The position numbers were made by a program, and so were the translations under genes. From positions 1-8,621 of the forward strand of contig DASUII010000121.1 in assembly GCA_036279835.1 (NCBI GenBank): a stretch of 8,621 nt of DNA, read 5' to 3'. Below the pieces are notes generated by a model. That model saw only the letters and a program-made list of their open reading frames with translations. It was not told the DNA's origin and made no database searches. The stretch is from GCA-003244245 sp036279835. Lineage in GTDB: Bacteria; Actinomycetota; Actinomycetes; Mycobacteriales; Pseudonocardiaceae. Below, piece after piece: positions 1 to 6,940 of this stretch (position 1 is the first letter of the stretch; each line of letters starts with the position of its first letter).

Positions 1-285
1 GGGCAGGCAGTGGGGAACCTGGTCCTGCTGGAGTCCCTGCCGGTGTACGGGGTGGAGCTGGCCGGTTCCCTGGTTCGCGCCGCCGCACAGCAGCCCGACT
101 CGATGGTGCGCTCCGCACTGGCCGGTCTGGTGCCGCTGATCCGCCGCACCGGCATCGCGGTTGCCGTGGCAGGGGTCGATGACGCCGAGCAGGCGAACTG
201 GTGGCGAGACGCCGGTGCTGACGTCGCGCGCGGCGCGGTGTTCGGCCCGGCCGTGGCGGGTCGTGAGTGGGAAACAGTGTTATAA
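1..285 (+). CDS. C-terminal part of a degenerate EAL-domain protein (5' truncated by window edge)
   Basis: The reading frame is open from base 1, so only the last 94 residues are seen. They match the end of an EAL (cyclic-di-GMP phosphodiesterase) domain: LLESLPVYGVELAGSLVR (residues 9-26) lies where canonical EAL domains have LxxLPvdglKiDrsFV. GIAVAVAGVDD (51-61) lies where they have VVAEGVET, and GADVARGAVFGPAV (72-85) where they have GcdyxQGYlFgrP. In active EAL enzymes the Lys-x-Asp, the Glu of AEGVE and the Gln of QGY matter for metal or substrate binding or catalysis. Here they read Glu-Leu-Ala (19-21), Ala57 and Arg77. The domain is therefore probably catalytically dead and may bind c-di-GMP or a partner, which is inference. 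Any upstream GGDEF, PAS or GAF domains lie outside the window. The last seven codons form the left arm of the 261-304 palindrome, and the gene converges on the methyltransferase. Confidence 0.72.
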   Translation, partial: GQAVGNLVLLESLPVYGVELAGSLVRAAAQQPDSMVRSALAGLVPLIRRTGIAVAVAGVDDAEQANWWRDAGADVARGAVFGPAVAGREWETVL

Positions 286-304
286 CACTGTTTCCCACTC
301 ACGA
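261..304. terminator. Perfect 44-bp palindrome, probable bidirectional terminator
   Basis: Bases 261-282 and 283-304 are exact reverse complements with no spacer (22-nt arms, centre TTATAA). Pairing stops at 260/305 (G/G). The left arm encodes the last seven residues of the EAL gene and the right arm starts with its TAA stop. The right arm also contains the TGA stop (299-301) and last Ser codon of the convergent methyltransferase gene. There is no U-tract on either side, as is usual for actinobacterial hairpin terminators. Position between convergent ends favours a shared terminator. A protein-binding palindrome or a repeat-family copy is also possible. Confidence 0.75.
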
Positions 305-1075
305 GCGGAGTACCTGCGCCAGCAGGTACTCCGCCTCCTGCCGCACTGGGCCGCCGTCGGGTGATGCGTGCCGCTCGATCGCGGCGAACATCTCACCGGC
401 ACGCTCACCGGCGGCCTGCGCTGCGGCGACGTACGCCGGCGAGTGAGCTTGGAGGAACGCGATCAGTGCAGGGCCGGAGTCGAAATGCCACGGCAGCGAC
501 CGGAGCTCGATCCGCACGTCGGTGAACTCGGTGGCCAGCCTGCGCGCCAGGATGTCTGGATCACCCCAGCTCCGCGTGTCGGGAGCCGCTGGATCGGGGG
601 GCACGAACTCTCGGACGATGCGGGCCCGCTCGGCTACGCACCCGTCGGCGGTCCACGCGGTCATGGCCAACCGGCCGCCGGGTACCAGTACCCGACGTAG
701 CTGCGTCAGGGCCACCTCGGGCCGTGGCGCGAAGATCAGGCCGAAGGCGGACAGTGCAACGTCGACGGTGGCGTCGGGCAGCGGCAGTTCCTCGACGTCG
801 GCCTCGATCCACGTCACGCTGGGCCCGGTGCGTTCCCGGCCCCGCTGCACCATCCGTGGGGCGATGTCGCAGGCGGTGACCTGCGCGCCGCGCGCGGCGG
901 CTCGCATCGCGACGTTGCCGGTACCGGCTGCGACGTCCAGAACGCGATCCCCCGGTTTCGGTGCGACCGCGTCGATCAGCGCGTCCGCCGCCGGTTCCAG
1001 GCGCTGCGCCAAGCCGGAGTAGTCGGCCAATCCCCAGTGCGCGGCCGTGGCGGCGCGGCGCTCGTCCTGGGTCAC
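299..1075 (-). CDS. Class I SAM-dependent methyltransferase (UbiE/Methyltransf_11-like)
   Basis: This 258-residue protein has a Rossmann-type methyltransferase domain. Motif I is VLDVAAGTGN (residues 45-54), the acidic residue after the second strand is Asp70 (TACDIAPRMV), a motif-II-like EADVEELPLPD follows at 91-101, and VLVPGGRLAM (129-138) is the strand before the variable C-terminal region. It therefore probably moves a methyl group from S-adenosylmethionine to a small molecule or peptide. The substrate cannot be told from sequence. No signal peptide or membrane segment is seen. I chose GTG at 1075 because it overlaps the TGA stop of the upstream regulator (GTGA, 4 bp), which implies translational coupling, and because the fold begins soon after it. 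A frame-open extension to 1195 adds 40 low-complexity residues inside the regulator gene and is rejected. There is no clear ribosome binding site of its own. The gene ends inside the 44-bp palindrome. Confidence 0.88.
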   Translation of the reverse strand: MTQDERRAATAAHWGLADYSGLAQRLEPAADALIDAVAPKPGDRVLDVAAGTGNVAMRAAARGAQVTACDIAPRMVQRGRERTGPSVTWIEADVEELPLPDATVDVALSAFGLIFAPRPEVALTQLRRVLVPGGRLAMTAWTADGCVAERARIVREFVPPDPAAPDTRSWGDPDILARRLATEFTDVRIELRSLPWHFDSGPALIAFLQAHSPAYVAAAQAAGERAGEMFAAIERHASPDGGPVRQEAEYLLAQVLRS

Positions 1076-2361
1076 GCCGCGCTGCGCAGCGTCGCCAGCT
1101 CGCGAGCCAGGTCTTGGCACGCCGAGTCCCGCCGAGCCGCCGCTGCCTCCTGCAGCGGCGCGAGCCGGGCCAATACCGACACCGAGCGCAGGCACTTCGT
1201 CAGGCCGATCGCTCGCTGCGCGGTATGCAGACCGGATCGCAATTCACCACATCTCAACTGCGCGGTAGCAAGACGGCTGAGGTTGGCCGCGGAGCAGCCT
1301 ACGGCGTGGCTGGCCCCGCCTTCCGCCGCAGCGAAAGCCACCATGGCCGGGCTGAACCGGCCGAGCGCGAGGTACGTGCAACCCTCGACGTACGGCAGTG
1401 TCTCCGCGAAGTACTTCCAGGGTCGGGTCTCATCGCTGGCCGCCTGGTAGGTGTCTCGGGCCCGGCGAAGCGCGGCCATGGCCTCCCCTGCCAGTCCGAG
1501 CAGTCCGAGCGCCCAGGCGCAGTCATATTCAAGGTTCGCGCGGAGCAGCGGGCTCGGGGAAGTCGCCACGCCGAGCTGGAAGTACTTCAGGCCCTCGTTC
1601 GGCAGCCCGGCGTCCAGCTCTATCCGTCCCAAGCTGTCCAGATTCGCCACCGCTCGCCGCAGATCCTCCCCTGCACCGGCGCAGTCCATGGCTCGGGAGA
1701 AATGCTGGCGGGCAAGGTCAGGTAGCCCCGCGCCTGCAGCCGCGCTACCCGCGGCACGGTGAGCATCGGATAGCGCGAGCAGTAGCCGCGGACGGACCTG
1801 CTCACTCATGACTGCGCCAAGCAGCATCTCGCTGGCCCTGGCGTGCGCGGTGAGTGCGTCGGTCATCGGGATGCCGCCGAGATCACCGAGGAGCTGATAG
1901 AGCCGCTCGTTGGTCGCCACGACGTGAGCGACGTCGACGGCCCCAATCCGGCGCGGCACCGGGGTCGGGGTGTCCTTGACGCTGATCGGGTCCGCAGGGC
2001 CGAAGACGGGCCTTCCCCACAGCACGGTGGCGGCGTGCCGGAGCAAGTTGGCGGTGCTCTCGTCCGCGGTCGGCTTGTCGCCCGCCGCCGGCTCCGGTTC
2101 GAGATCGGGGTCATACGCCAAGCCCATCCAGCCCCGGCGTACTCCCAGCCCGTCCGCTATCCCCTCCAGGAGGGCGACGGATTGGACCTGGCGACCGGAG
2201 ATGATCTCAGAGATCTCTGACTGCTGCTGCCCGGTCGCGTGTGCAAGGCGGGTCTGGCTCACACCGGCGTCGCGCAGGATGCGGAACACCGCAGTGATAT
2301 TGCGATGCGCGAGCGCCTTCCTCGCGGTCGGGCCGGTCAGTAGGTCGGCCAGCTCAGTCAT
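1072..2361 (-). CDS. XRE-family helix-turn-helix regulator with TPR-like C-terminal domain
   Basis: This 429-residue protein has an N-terminal XRE/Cro-type HTH at about 23-78, with the core VSQTRLAHATGQQQSEISEI and the following SGR at about 34-57. A linker rich in Pro, Glu and Asp follows (about 83-105). Residues from about 140 to the end are almost entirely helical and Ala/Leu rich, with paired-helix repeats such as LPDLARQHFSRAMDCAGA, LPNEGLKYFQLGV and LAGEAMAALRRARDTY. These have the spacing of tetratricopeptide-like repeats. This architecture is common in actinobacterial regulators, in which the repeat domain is thought to sense a ligand or partner. It lacks the recognisable end of DUF5753-type regulators. 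The start at 2361 is preferred over ATG 2367 because GGAGG (2372-2368) lies 6 nt before 2361 but directly abuts 2367. It forms an operon with the methyltransferase and faces the cysteine-cluster gene across 120 bp, so it may control both directions (inference). Confidence 0.87.
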   Translation of the reverse strand: MTELADLLTGPTARKALAHRNITAVFRILRDAGVSQTRLAHATGQQQSEISEIISGRQVQSVALLEGIADGLGVRRGWMGLAYDPDLEPEPAAGDKPTADESTANLLRHAATVLWGRPVFGPADPISVKDTPTPVPRRIGAVDVAHVVATNERLYQLLGDLGGIPMTDALTAHARASEMLLGAVMSEQVRPRLLLALSDAHRAAGSAAAGAGLPDLARQHFSRAMDCAGAGEDLRRAVANLDSLGRIELDAGLPNEGLKYFQLGVATSPSPLLRANLEYDCAWALGLLGLAGEAMAALRRARDTYQAASDETRPWKYFAETLPYVEGCTYLALGRFSPAMVAFAAAEGGASHAVGCSAANLSRLATAQLRCGELRSGLHTAQRAIGLTKCLRSVSVLARLAPLQEAAAARRDSACQDLARELATLRSAA

Positions 2362-2367
2362 GGGCAT

Positions 2368-2372
2368 CCTCC
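2368..2372 (-). promoter_or_regulatory. Ribosome binding site that decides the regulator's start codon
   Basis: On the minus strand GGAGG is followed by ATGCCCATG. The first ATG (2367) is adjacent to the Shine-Dalgarno core and so badly spaced. The second ATG (2361) has a 6-nt spacer. Translation should therefore begin Met-Thr-Glu-Leu, two residues later than the longest frame. Confidence 0.7.
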
Positions 2373-2470
2373 GAGCCTGTGATCAGCGATTACTCGCCGT
2401 TGCCATCCGATCAGGGAGTCTCGCGAATAGTAGCCGGGCAAGTACGTTCGGGTGGTCAGGCAACGACACC
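2373..2470. promoter_or_regulatory. Divergent promoter region between the regulator and the Cys-cluster gene
   Basis: The 120 bp between start codons must hold promoters for both directions. On the plus strand TACGTT (2443-2448) fits the actinobacterial -10 pattern TANNNT and would give a 5' leader of about 27 nt before ATG 2482. No convincing -35 accompanies it. The hexamer GATCAG occurs twice in the same orientation (2381-2386 and 2409-2414), and TGATCA at 2380-2385 is a palindrome. These could be operator half-sites for the adjacent XRE regulator, but they are short and could be chance. No clear minus-strand -10 was found. Confidence 0.35.
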
Positions 2471-2481
2471 GGAGGTTATCC

Positions 2482-2691
2482 ATGTTCGATATCACCACAG
2501 CTCAACCGCTCGCCACTTTCTGCGGTGACTGCAGTTGCGGGTGCCCGCAGCTGTTCGTCGACGAATCCGCGCCGCCCGAGCAGCGCATCGTGCTCACTGA
2601 CGACTTCGGCTCCCACGTGCGGATGAGCGCCGGGCAGTTCGGCGACCTGCTCGCCCAAGCCAAGAACGGAGCCCTGGACACCATCATCTGA
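2482..2691 (+). CDS. Small hypothetical protein with a CGDCSCGCP four-cysteine cluster
   Basis: This 69-residue protein belongs to no family I can name. Start ATG 2482 is fixed by GGAGG at 2471-2475 with a 6-nt spacer. A frame extension to 2452 has no ribosome binding site. Residues 1-12 are an uncharged-to-mixed leader. Residues 14-22 read CGDCSCGCP, with Cys14, Cys17, Cys19 and Cys21. Then comes LFVDESAPPEQRIVLTDDFGSHVR, which looks like a beta-strand pair, and an amphipathic helix from about 49 to the end (MSAGQFGDLLAQAKNGALDTII). There is no signal peptide or transmembrane segment. The cysteine cluster could bind zinc or an iron-sulfur or copper centre, or could be a modification site. 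It sits divergent to the XRE regulator and methyltransferase operon, so a link to them is plausible (inference). A hairpin follows at 2705-2766. The good ribosome binding site, ordered composition and terminator make it a real gene. Confidence 0.75.
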   Translation: MFDITTAQPLATFCGDCSCGCPQLFVDESAPPEQRIVLTDDFGSHVRMSAGQFGDLLAQAKNGALDTII

Positions 2692-2704
2692 TCCACGCTG
2701 GCGC

Positions 2705-2766
2705 TCCCGAACTCCACAACAGAGTTCTCCCGCTCCCCACGAACAGCTCTGCTGTGGAGTTCGGGA
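2705..2766. terminator. Long hairpin between convergent genes (20-nt arms)
   Basis: Bases 2705-2724 pair with 2747-2766 with a single mismatch (2719 against 2752), around a 22-nt loop. It starts 14 bp after the stop of the Cys-cluster gene and ends 13 bp before the stop of the convergent UBP gene, so it suits a bidirectional terminator. No U-tract is present. Each arm can also fold on itself or with the loop: GAACTC (2709-2714) with GAGTTC (2722-2727), and ACAGC (2743-2747) with GCTGT (2751-2755). Competing folds are therefore possible. Confidence 0.7.
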
Positions 2767-2778
2767 CGTCTGGCGTCG

Positions 2779-3042
2779 TCAGACCAGCTGGTGGTCGTTG
2801 TAGCACCAGCGCCAGGCCTCGCCGGGCTCGGCGGAGCGCATCACCGGGTGGTCAGTTCGGTAGTAATGTATGGTCGCGTGCCGGTGCGGGCTGGAATCAC
2901 AGCACGCGACATGCCCGCAGCTTAAACACATCCGCAGATGGGCCCACACCGTAAACCCCATCTCGACGCAGTCGGCGCAGGCCGCCGGCGCTGGCGGCTC
3001 AGGCATCGGGTCGGGTATCTGCGCCACGTGTTCACAGGTCAT
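2779..3042 (-). CDS. UBP-type zinc finger protein
   Basis: This 87-residue protein is essentially a single zf-UBP domain, the fold that in eukaryotes binds the free C-terminus of ubiquitin and that occurs as a stand-alone protein in many actinobacteria. Likely zinc ligands are CxH at 3-5, CxxC at 22-25 (CADC), CxxC at 39-42 (CLSCGH) and further Cys/His in HVACCDSSPHRHATIHYYRTDHP (about 44-66). The ending WCYNDHQLV is typical of the family. It is probably cytosolic, with no signal peptide or membrane segment. The bacterial role is unknown. ATG 3042 is supported by GAGGGGA (3056-3050) at a 7-nt spacer. Its start is only 40 bp from that of the divergent Na+/H+ antiporter gene, which suggests shared control. 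I recall zf-UBP domains occurring next to or fused to CPA1 antiporters in actinobacteria, so a functional link is likely but unproven. Confidence 0.88.
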   Translation of the reverse strand: MTCEHVAQIPDPMPEPPAPAACADCVEMGFTVWAHLRMCLSCGHVACCDSSPHRHATIHYYRTDHPVMRSAEPGEAWRWCYNDHQLV

Positions 3043-3082
3043 GTGATAGTCCCCTCACGGGTATCCGCCAGGGCATCCTGAC
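3043..3082. promoter_or_regulatory. 40-bp divergent spacer between UBP and antiporter genes
   Basis: This spacer holds the ribosome binding sites of both genes (GAGGGGA on the minus strand, AGGG on the plus strand) and little else. It is too short for two back-to-back promoters with leaders, so at least one promoter must lie inside the opposite gene's 5' coding end, or one transcript must have a very short leader. GATAGT at 3044-3049 is a weak plus-strand -10 candidate. Confidence 0.3.
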
Positions 3083-4657
3083 GTGATGGACGGTATGCCG
3101 CTGATCCTGCTCGTGCTCAGCGCGCTCGCGGTGACCGCGGTGAGTCGCCGGTTGCGCCTACCCGCGCCGCTTACGCTAGTTGTCGCAGGATTGGCCATCT
3201 CCGCGATCCCCGGAGTCCCGAACTACCAGCTCGATCCGAACCTGATCCTCTACGGGATTCTGCCTCCGCTGTTGTACTCCGCTGCGCTGGACAGCTCGGC
3301 TATCCAGATCAGGGCGAACATCCGGCCGATCGCGCTGCTCGCCGTCGGGTTGGTGCTATTCAGTACCGGGTGCGTCGGGCTGGTCGCCTGGTGGCTGGTG
3401 CCCGGGTTACCGCTGGGCGCTGCGCTGGCGCTGGCGGCCGTGGTGGCCCCGCCGGATGCGGTGGCCGCAGTGTCGATCGGGCGCCGGCTGGGATTGCCTC
3501 GCCGGATGATGACGTTGCTCACCGGGGAGAGCCTGTTCAACGACGCGACCGCACTCACCGCGTTGCGGGTCGCGGTGGCCGCCACCGTCGGAACCGGCTT
3601 CTCGGTGTGGTCCGGGTTGGGGGCGTTCGTGCTCATCGCGGCCGGCGGCGTGGTGCTGGGTGCGGTGCTCGGCCGGGTGGTGCATCAGGTCCGGCTGCGG
3701 CTGCGGGACCCCAGACTGGAAAGTGCGCTGGGCCTGGTGATTCCGTTCGCGGCGTACGCACTGGCCGAGGAGTTGCGTGTGTCCGGGGTGCTCGCGGTGG
3801 TGGTGGCCGCGCTGTACCTCGGCCACCACGCCCCCCAAGCGGGTTACGCCACCCGGCTGCAAGACCAGGCGGTGTGGCAGGCCGCGGACACCGTGCTGGA
3901 AGCGTTCGTCTTCGCGCTGATCGGGCTGCAACTGCCCGCGGTGGTGCAGGGGGTGTCAGGTGATATCCGCCCGCTGCTGATCGCCGCCGCCGCGGTGATT
4001 GCGACGGCGGTGCTGGCCAGAGTGGTGTGGGTGTTCCCGGCGACCTACCTGCCCAGGTTGCTGTCCAGCCGGGTCAGGGCCCGGGATCCAGTGCCGCGGT
4101 GGCAGGTTCCCGCGGTGCTGTCCTGGGCTGGGATGCGCGGGGTGGTCACCCTGGCCGCGGCGTCGGCGATCCCGCGGGTCACCAACTCCGGCGCCCCGTT
4201 CCCAGGCCGATCCGAGATCGTCTTCCTGGCGTTCTGCGTCACCGTCGCAACCCTGCTACTGCACGGCCTCACACTGCCTTGGGTGATCCGGCGCCTCGGC
4301 GTCGAGGGCCGCGAGTCCTTCCAGGATGCGCTGGCTGAGGCCGACGCGATGCATGCGGTGACGCTGGCCGCCCTGGAGCGGTTGGAGAACGCCTCGGCCG
4401 GCGCCCCGGAGTCGGTGACCACCCGGTTGCGCAAGGCAGCCGAGCACCGCAGCAACAGCGTCTGGGAGCGGCTCGGCCGCCCAGAAACCGAGCTCGGCGA
4501 AGCCCCCAGCGTCATCTACCGCCGGCTGCGCCTGGAAATGCTAGCGGCGGAACGCGAGACCCTGGTGTCCCTACGCGACACCGGCCGCATCAACGACGAC
4601 ATCCTCACCCGCACCCTGCACGACCTAGACCTAGAAGAAGCCATCCTGAGTCGCTAG
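3083..4657 (+). CDS. Na+/H+ antiporter of the CPA1 (NhaP/NHE-like) family
   Basis: This 524-residue inner-membrane protein has about 12 hydrophobic segments across residues 5-405 and a cytosolic helical tail (about 410-524). Family hallmarks are VVAPPDAVAAV (120-130), TGESLFNDATALT (147-159) with the Asn153-Asp154 pair that corresponds to the ion-binding ND motif of CPA1 exchangers, and SWAGMRGVVTLAAA (347-360) with the conserved Arg352. It should exchange cytosolic Na+ (or another monovalent cation) for protons, in pH and salt homeostasis. The tail is charged and may be regulatory. Start choice is uncertain: GTG 3083 has AGGG (3070-3073) at 9 nt, while ATG 3086 and ATG 3095 are in frame and would trim only one or four residues. 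The gene is divergent from the UBP zinc-finger gene and convergent with purA. Cation specificity cannot be read from sequence. Confidence 0.93.
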   Translation: MMDGMPLILLVLSALAVTAVSRRLRLPAPLTLVVAGLAISAIPGVPNYQLDPNLILYGILPPLLYSAALDSSAIQIRANIRPIALLAVGLVLFSTGCVGLVAWWLVPGLPLGAALALAAVVAPPDAVAAVSIGRRLGLPRRMMTLLTGESLFNDATALTALRVAVAATVGTGFSVWSGLGAFVLIAAGGVVLGAVLGRVVHQVRLRLRDPRLESALGLVIPFAAYALAEELRVSGVLAVVVAALYLGHHAPQAGYATRLQDQAVWQAADTVLEAFVFALIGLQLPAVVQGVSGDIRPLLIAAAAVIATAVLARVVWVFPATYLPRLLSSRVRARDPVPRWQVPAVLSWAGMRGVVTLAAASAIPRVTNSGAPFPGRSEIVFLAFCVTVATLLLHGLTLPWVIRRLGVEGRESFQDALAEADAMHAVTLAALERLENASAGAPESVTTRLRKAAEHRSNSVWERLGRPETELGEAPSVIYRRLRLEMLAAERETLVSLRDTGRINDDILTRTLHDLDLEEAILSR

Positions 4658-4913
4658 CCCCACGCGCCACCCCCAAGGCGCCGCGCGCCGCTATTCGGAG
4701 CCAACGACGTGGGCGCTGCGCGCCGCCCTGAGGTGTGAAATGGGTGCTGGGTCGCGGTGTGGCCCGTGTCCTCAGATCGGGAACAGCCTTGCGTGCGCCG
4801 AGTTCGACAGGAGGGCTGCTTTGGCGGCGGTGGACAGCCGTGGTGTCGAACTCGGCGACAGCACGGTCGTCGCGACTGTATTTCGAAGCGAATGGCGGTC
4901 GGGGGCGGCGGGA
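4658..4913. other. Gene-free spacer between convergent antiporter and purA genes
   Basis: These 256 bp lie between two stop codons. Frames open here have no matching ribosome binding site or protein character. The spacer holds a near-identical direct repeat of 15 nt (4677-4691 and 4712-4726, one mismatch, GC-only and partly self-complementary) and a strong inverted repeat at 4796-4857. I see no gene, tRNA or mobile-element end. Confidence 0.6.
4796..4857. terminator. Inverted repeat with nested stem, candidate bidirectional terminator
   Basis: The 14-nt arms 4796-4809 and 4844-4857 are perfectly complementary. Inside the 34-nt loop a second stem can form between GGCTG (4814-4818) and CAGCC (4835-4839). 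The structure lies 138 bp past the antiporter stop and 56 bp past the purA stop (on the minus strand), so it is better placed as the purA terminator but could serve both. No U-tract is seen. Confidence 0.5.
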
Positions 4914-6209
<1,296 letters not shown>

Positions 6210-6274
6210 GTGGTACTCCAGGGGGGTCGGTTCGGGCGCGCCGAGGCGAAGCGTAGACCTTTCCAGAGGTGGAC

Positions 6275-6922
6275 ATGGCTGGGGCTGTAGTGCTGACCTG
6301 CGGGTCTGCTCGCTGGCCTGGTGCGGGGACACCGACGGCCGTGCCGGCCTGCCCCGGACGAGAAGACCTTGAGGAGACGCTGGCCGGCTTGGATGGTCGC
6401 CGGCTGGTGATCTGCGGCACCGACGCAGACCTGGCCGCGGTGCTGCTGCGGCTGCTGCGTACCGAAGCCCTGGCAACGGTACCTGTGGGCTACGTGCCGG
6501 TCTCGGTGTCGTCTGAGGTGGCCCGCCTGTGGGGTCTGCCAACGTCGCAGTCCGCGGCCGCCGAGGTCGCCGTCAGCGGCATGCCGGACCGGGTGCCCTT
6601 GGTGCGTGATGACGCGGGTGGCGTGCTGGTGGGACTCGGCGTGGTGCGGCCGGTGGATGGGGTGGCCTACTGCGACGCCGAGGTCGTGCTGCGCGGGCGA
6701 GCATCCCGGTTGGAAGTGCTTCCGGACCGGGCGCTCGGGCTGATGGTCCGGGTGGTGCGCCGTGGGCTGCCGGGCCGCCCGGCGAGGTGTGCCGCGGGGC
6801 GCGCCGTTCAGCTGGGTTGCCAGCCGACCGACGTCTGGCGCGACGGCGTCGCCCACCGCACCACCGACCGGTGGACCTGGTACCGGCACACCGAGGACTG
6901 GCAGCTGGCTCGGTTGCCCTGA
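6275..6922 (+). CDS. Degenerate diacylglycerol-kinase-like protein (Rv0358-like position)
   Basis: This 215-residue protein is divergent from purA by 65 bp, the place held by Rv0358 in M. tuberculosis. Its order of motifs resembles a DAGK/YegS-type lipid kinase. RRLVICGTDADL (42-53) lies where kinases have the VVGGDGTL nucleotide loop. YVPVSVSSEVARLWGLP (73-89) lies where they have LPxGTGNDFARxLGLP. A glycine-containing strand VLVGLGVV (117-124) follows. Near the end LGCQPTDVWRDGVAHRT (180-196) resembles the vxVDGEPl strand. The GGDGT and GTGND motifs are both lost, so kinase activity is unlikely. This fold assignment is my own alignment by eye. ATG 6275 has AGAGG (6265-6269) at 5 nt. GTG 6269 overlaps that site and is less likely. 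The ending RWTWYRHTEDWQLARLP looks like a conserved tail. It is convergent with the DUF3151 gene, 18 bp away. Confidence 0.78.
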   Translation: MAGAVVLTCGSARWPGAGTPTAVPACPGREDLEETLAGLDGRRLVICGTDADLAAVLLRLLRTEALATVPVGYVPVSVSSEVARLWGLPTSQSAAAEVAVSGMPDRVPLVRDDAGGVLVGLGVVRPVDGVAYCDAEVVLRGRASRLEVLPDRALGLMVRVVRRGLPGRPARCAAGRAVQLGCQPTDVWRDGVAHRTTDRWTWYRHTEDWQLARLP

Positions 6923-6940
6923 TCGCTGGTCGGCCCGCGG

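Noticed and set aside
1076..1195. A 40-residue N-terminal extension of the methyltransferase
   Set aside because: It is Gly/Ala/Arg low complexity, overlaps the regulator's coding end in another frame, and the GTGA overlap start at 1075 gives a normal methyltransferase length.
961..1811. Several overlapping plus-strand frames opposite the regulator
   Set aside because: They are Arg/Pro/Ser-rich shadows of the minus-strand regulator with no ribosome binding sites or domains.
2482..2691. Reading the Cys-cluster protein as a secreted signalling peptide of the RRNPP type
   Set aside because: There is no signal peptide, and the ordered acidic and helical C-terminus looks like a folded cytosolic protein.
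6210..6542. An in-frame 111-residue N-terminal extension of PurA
   Set aside because: It lies antisense inside the divergent kinase-like gene, has low-complexity Pro/Arg/Ser composition, and the family N-terminus plus a ribosome binding site fix the start at 6209.
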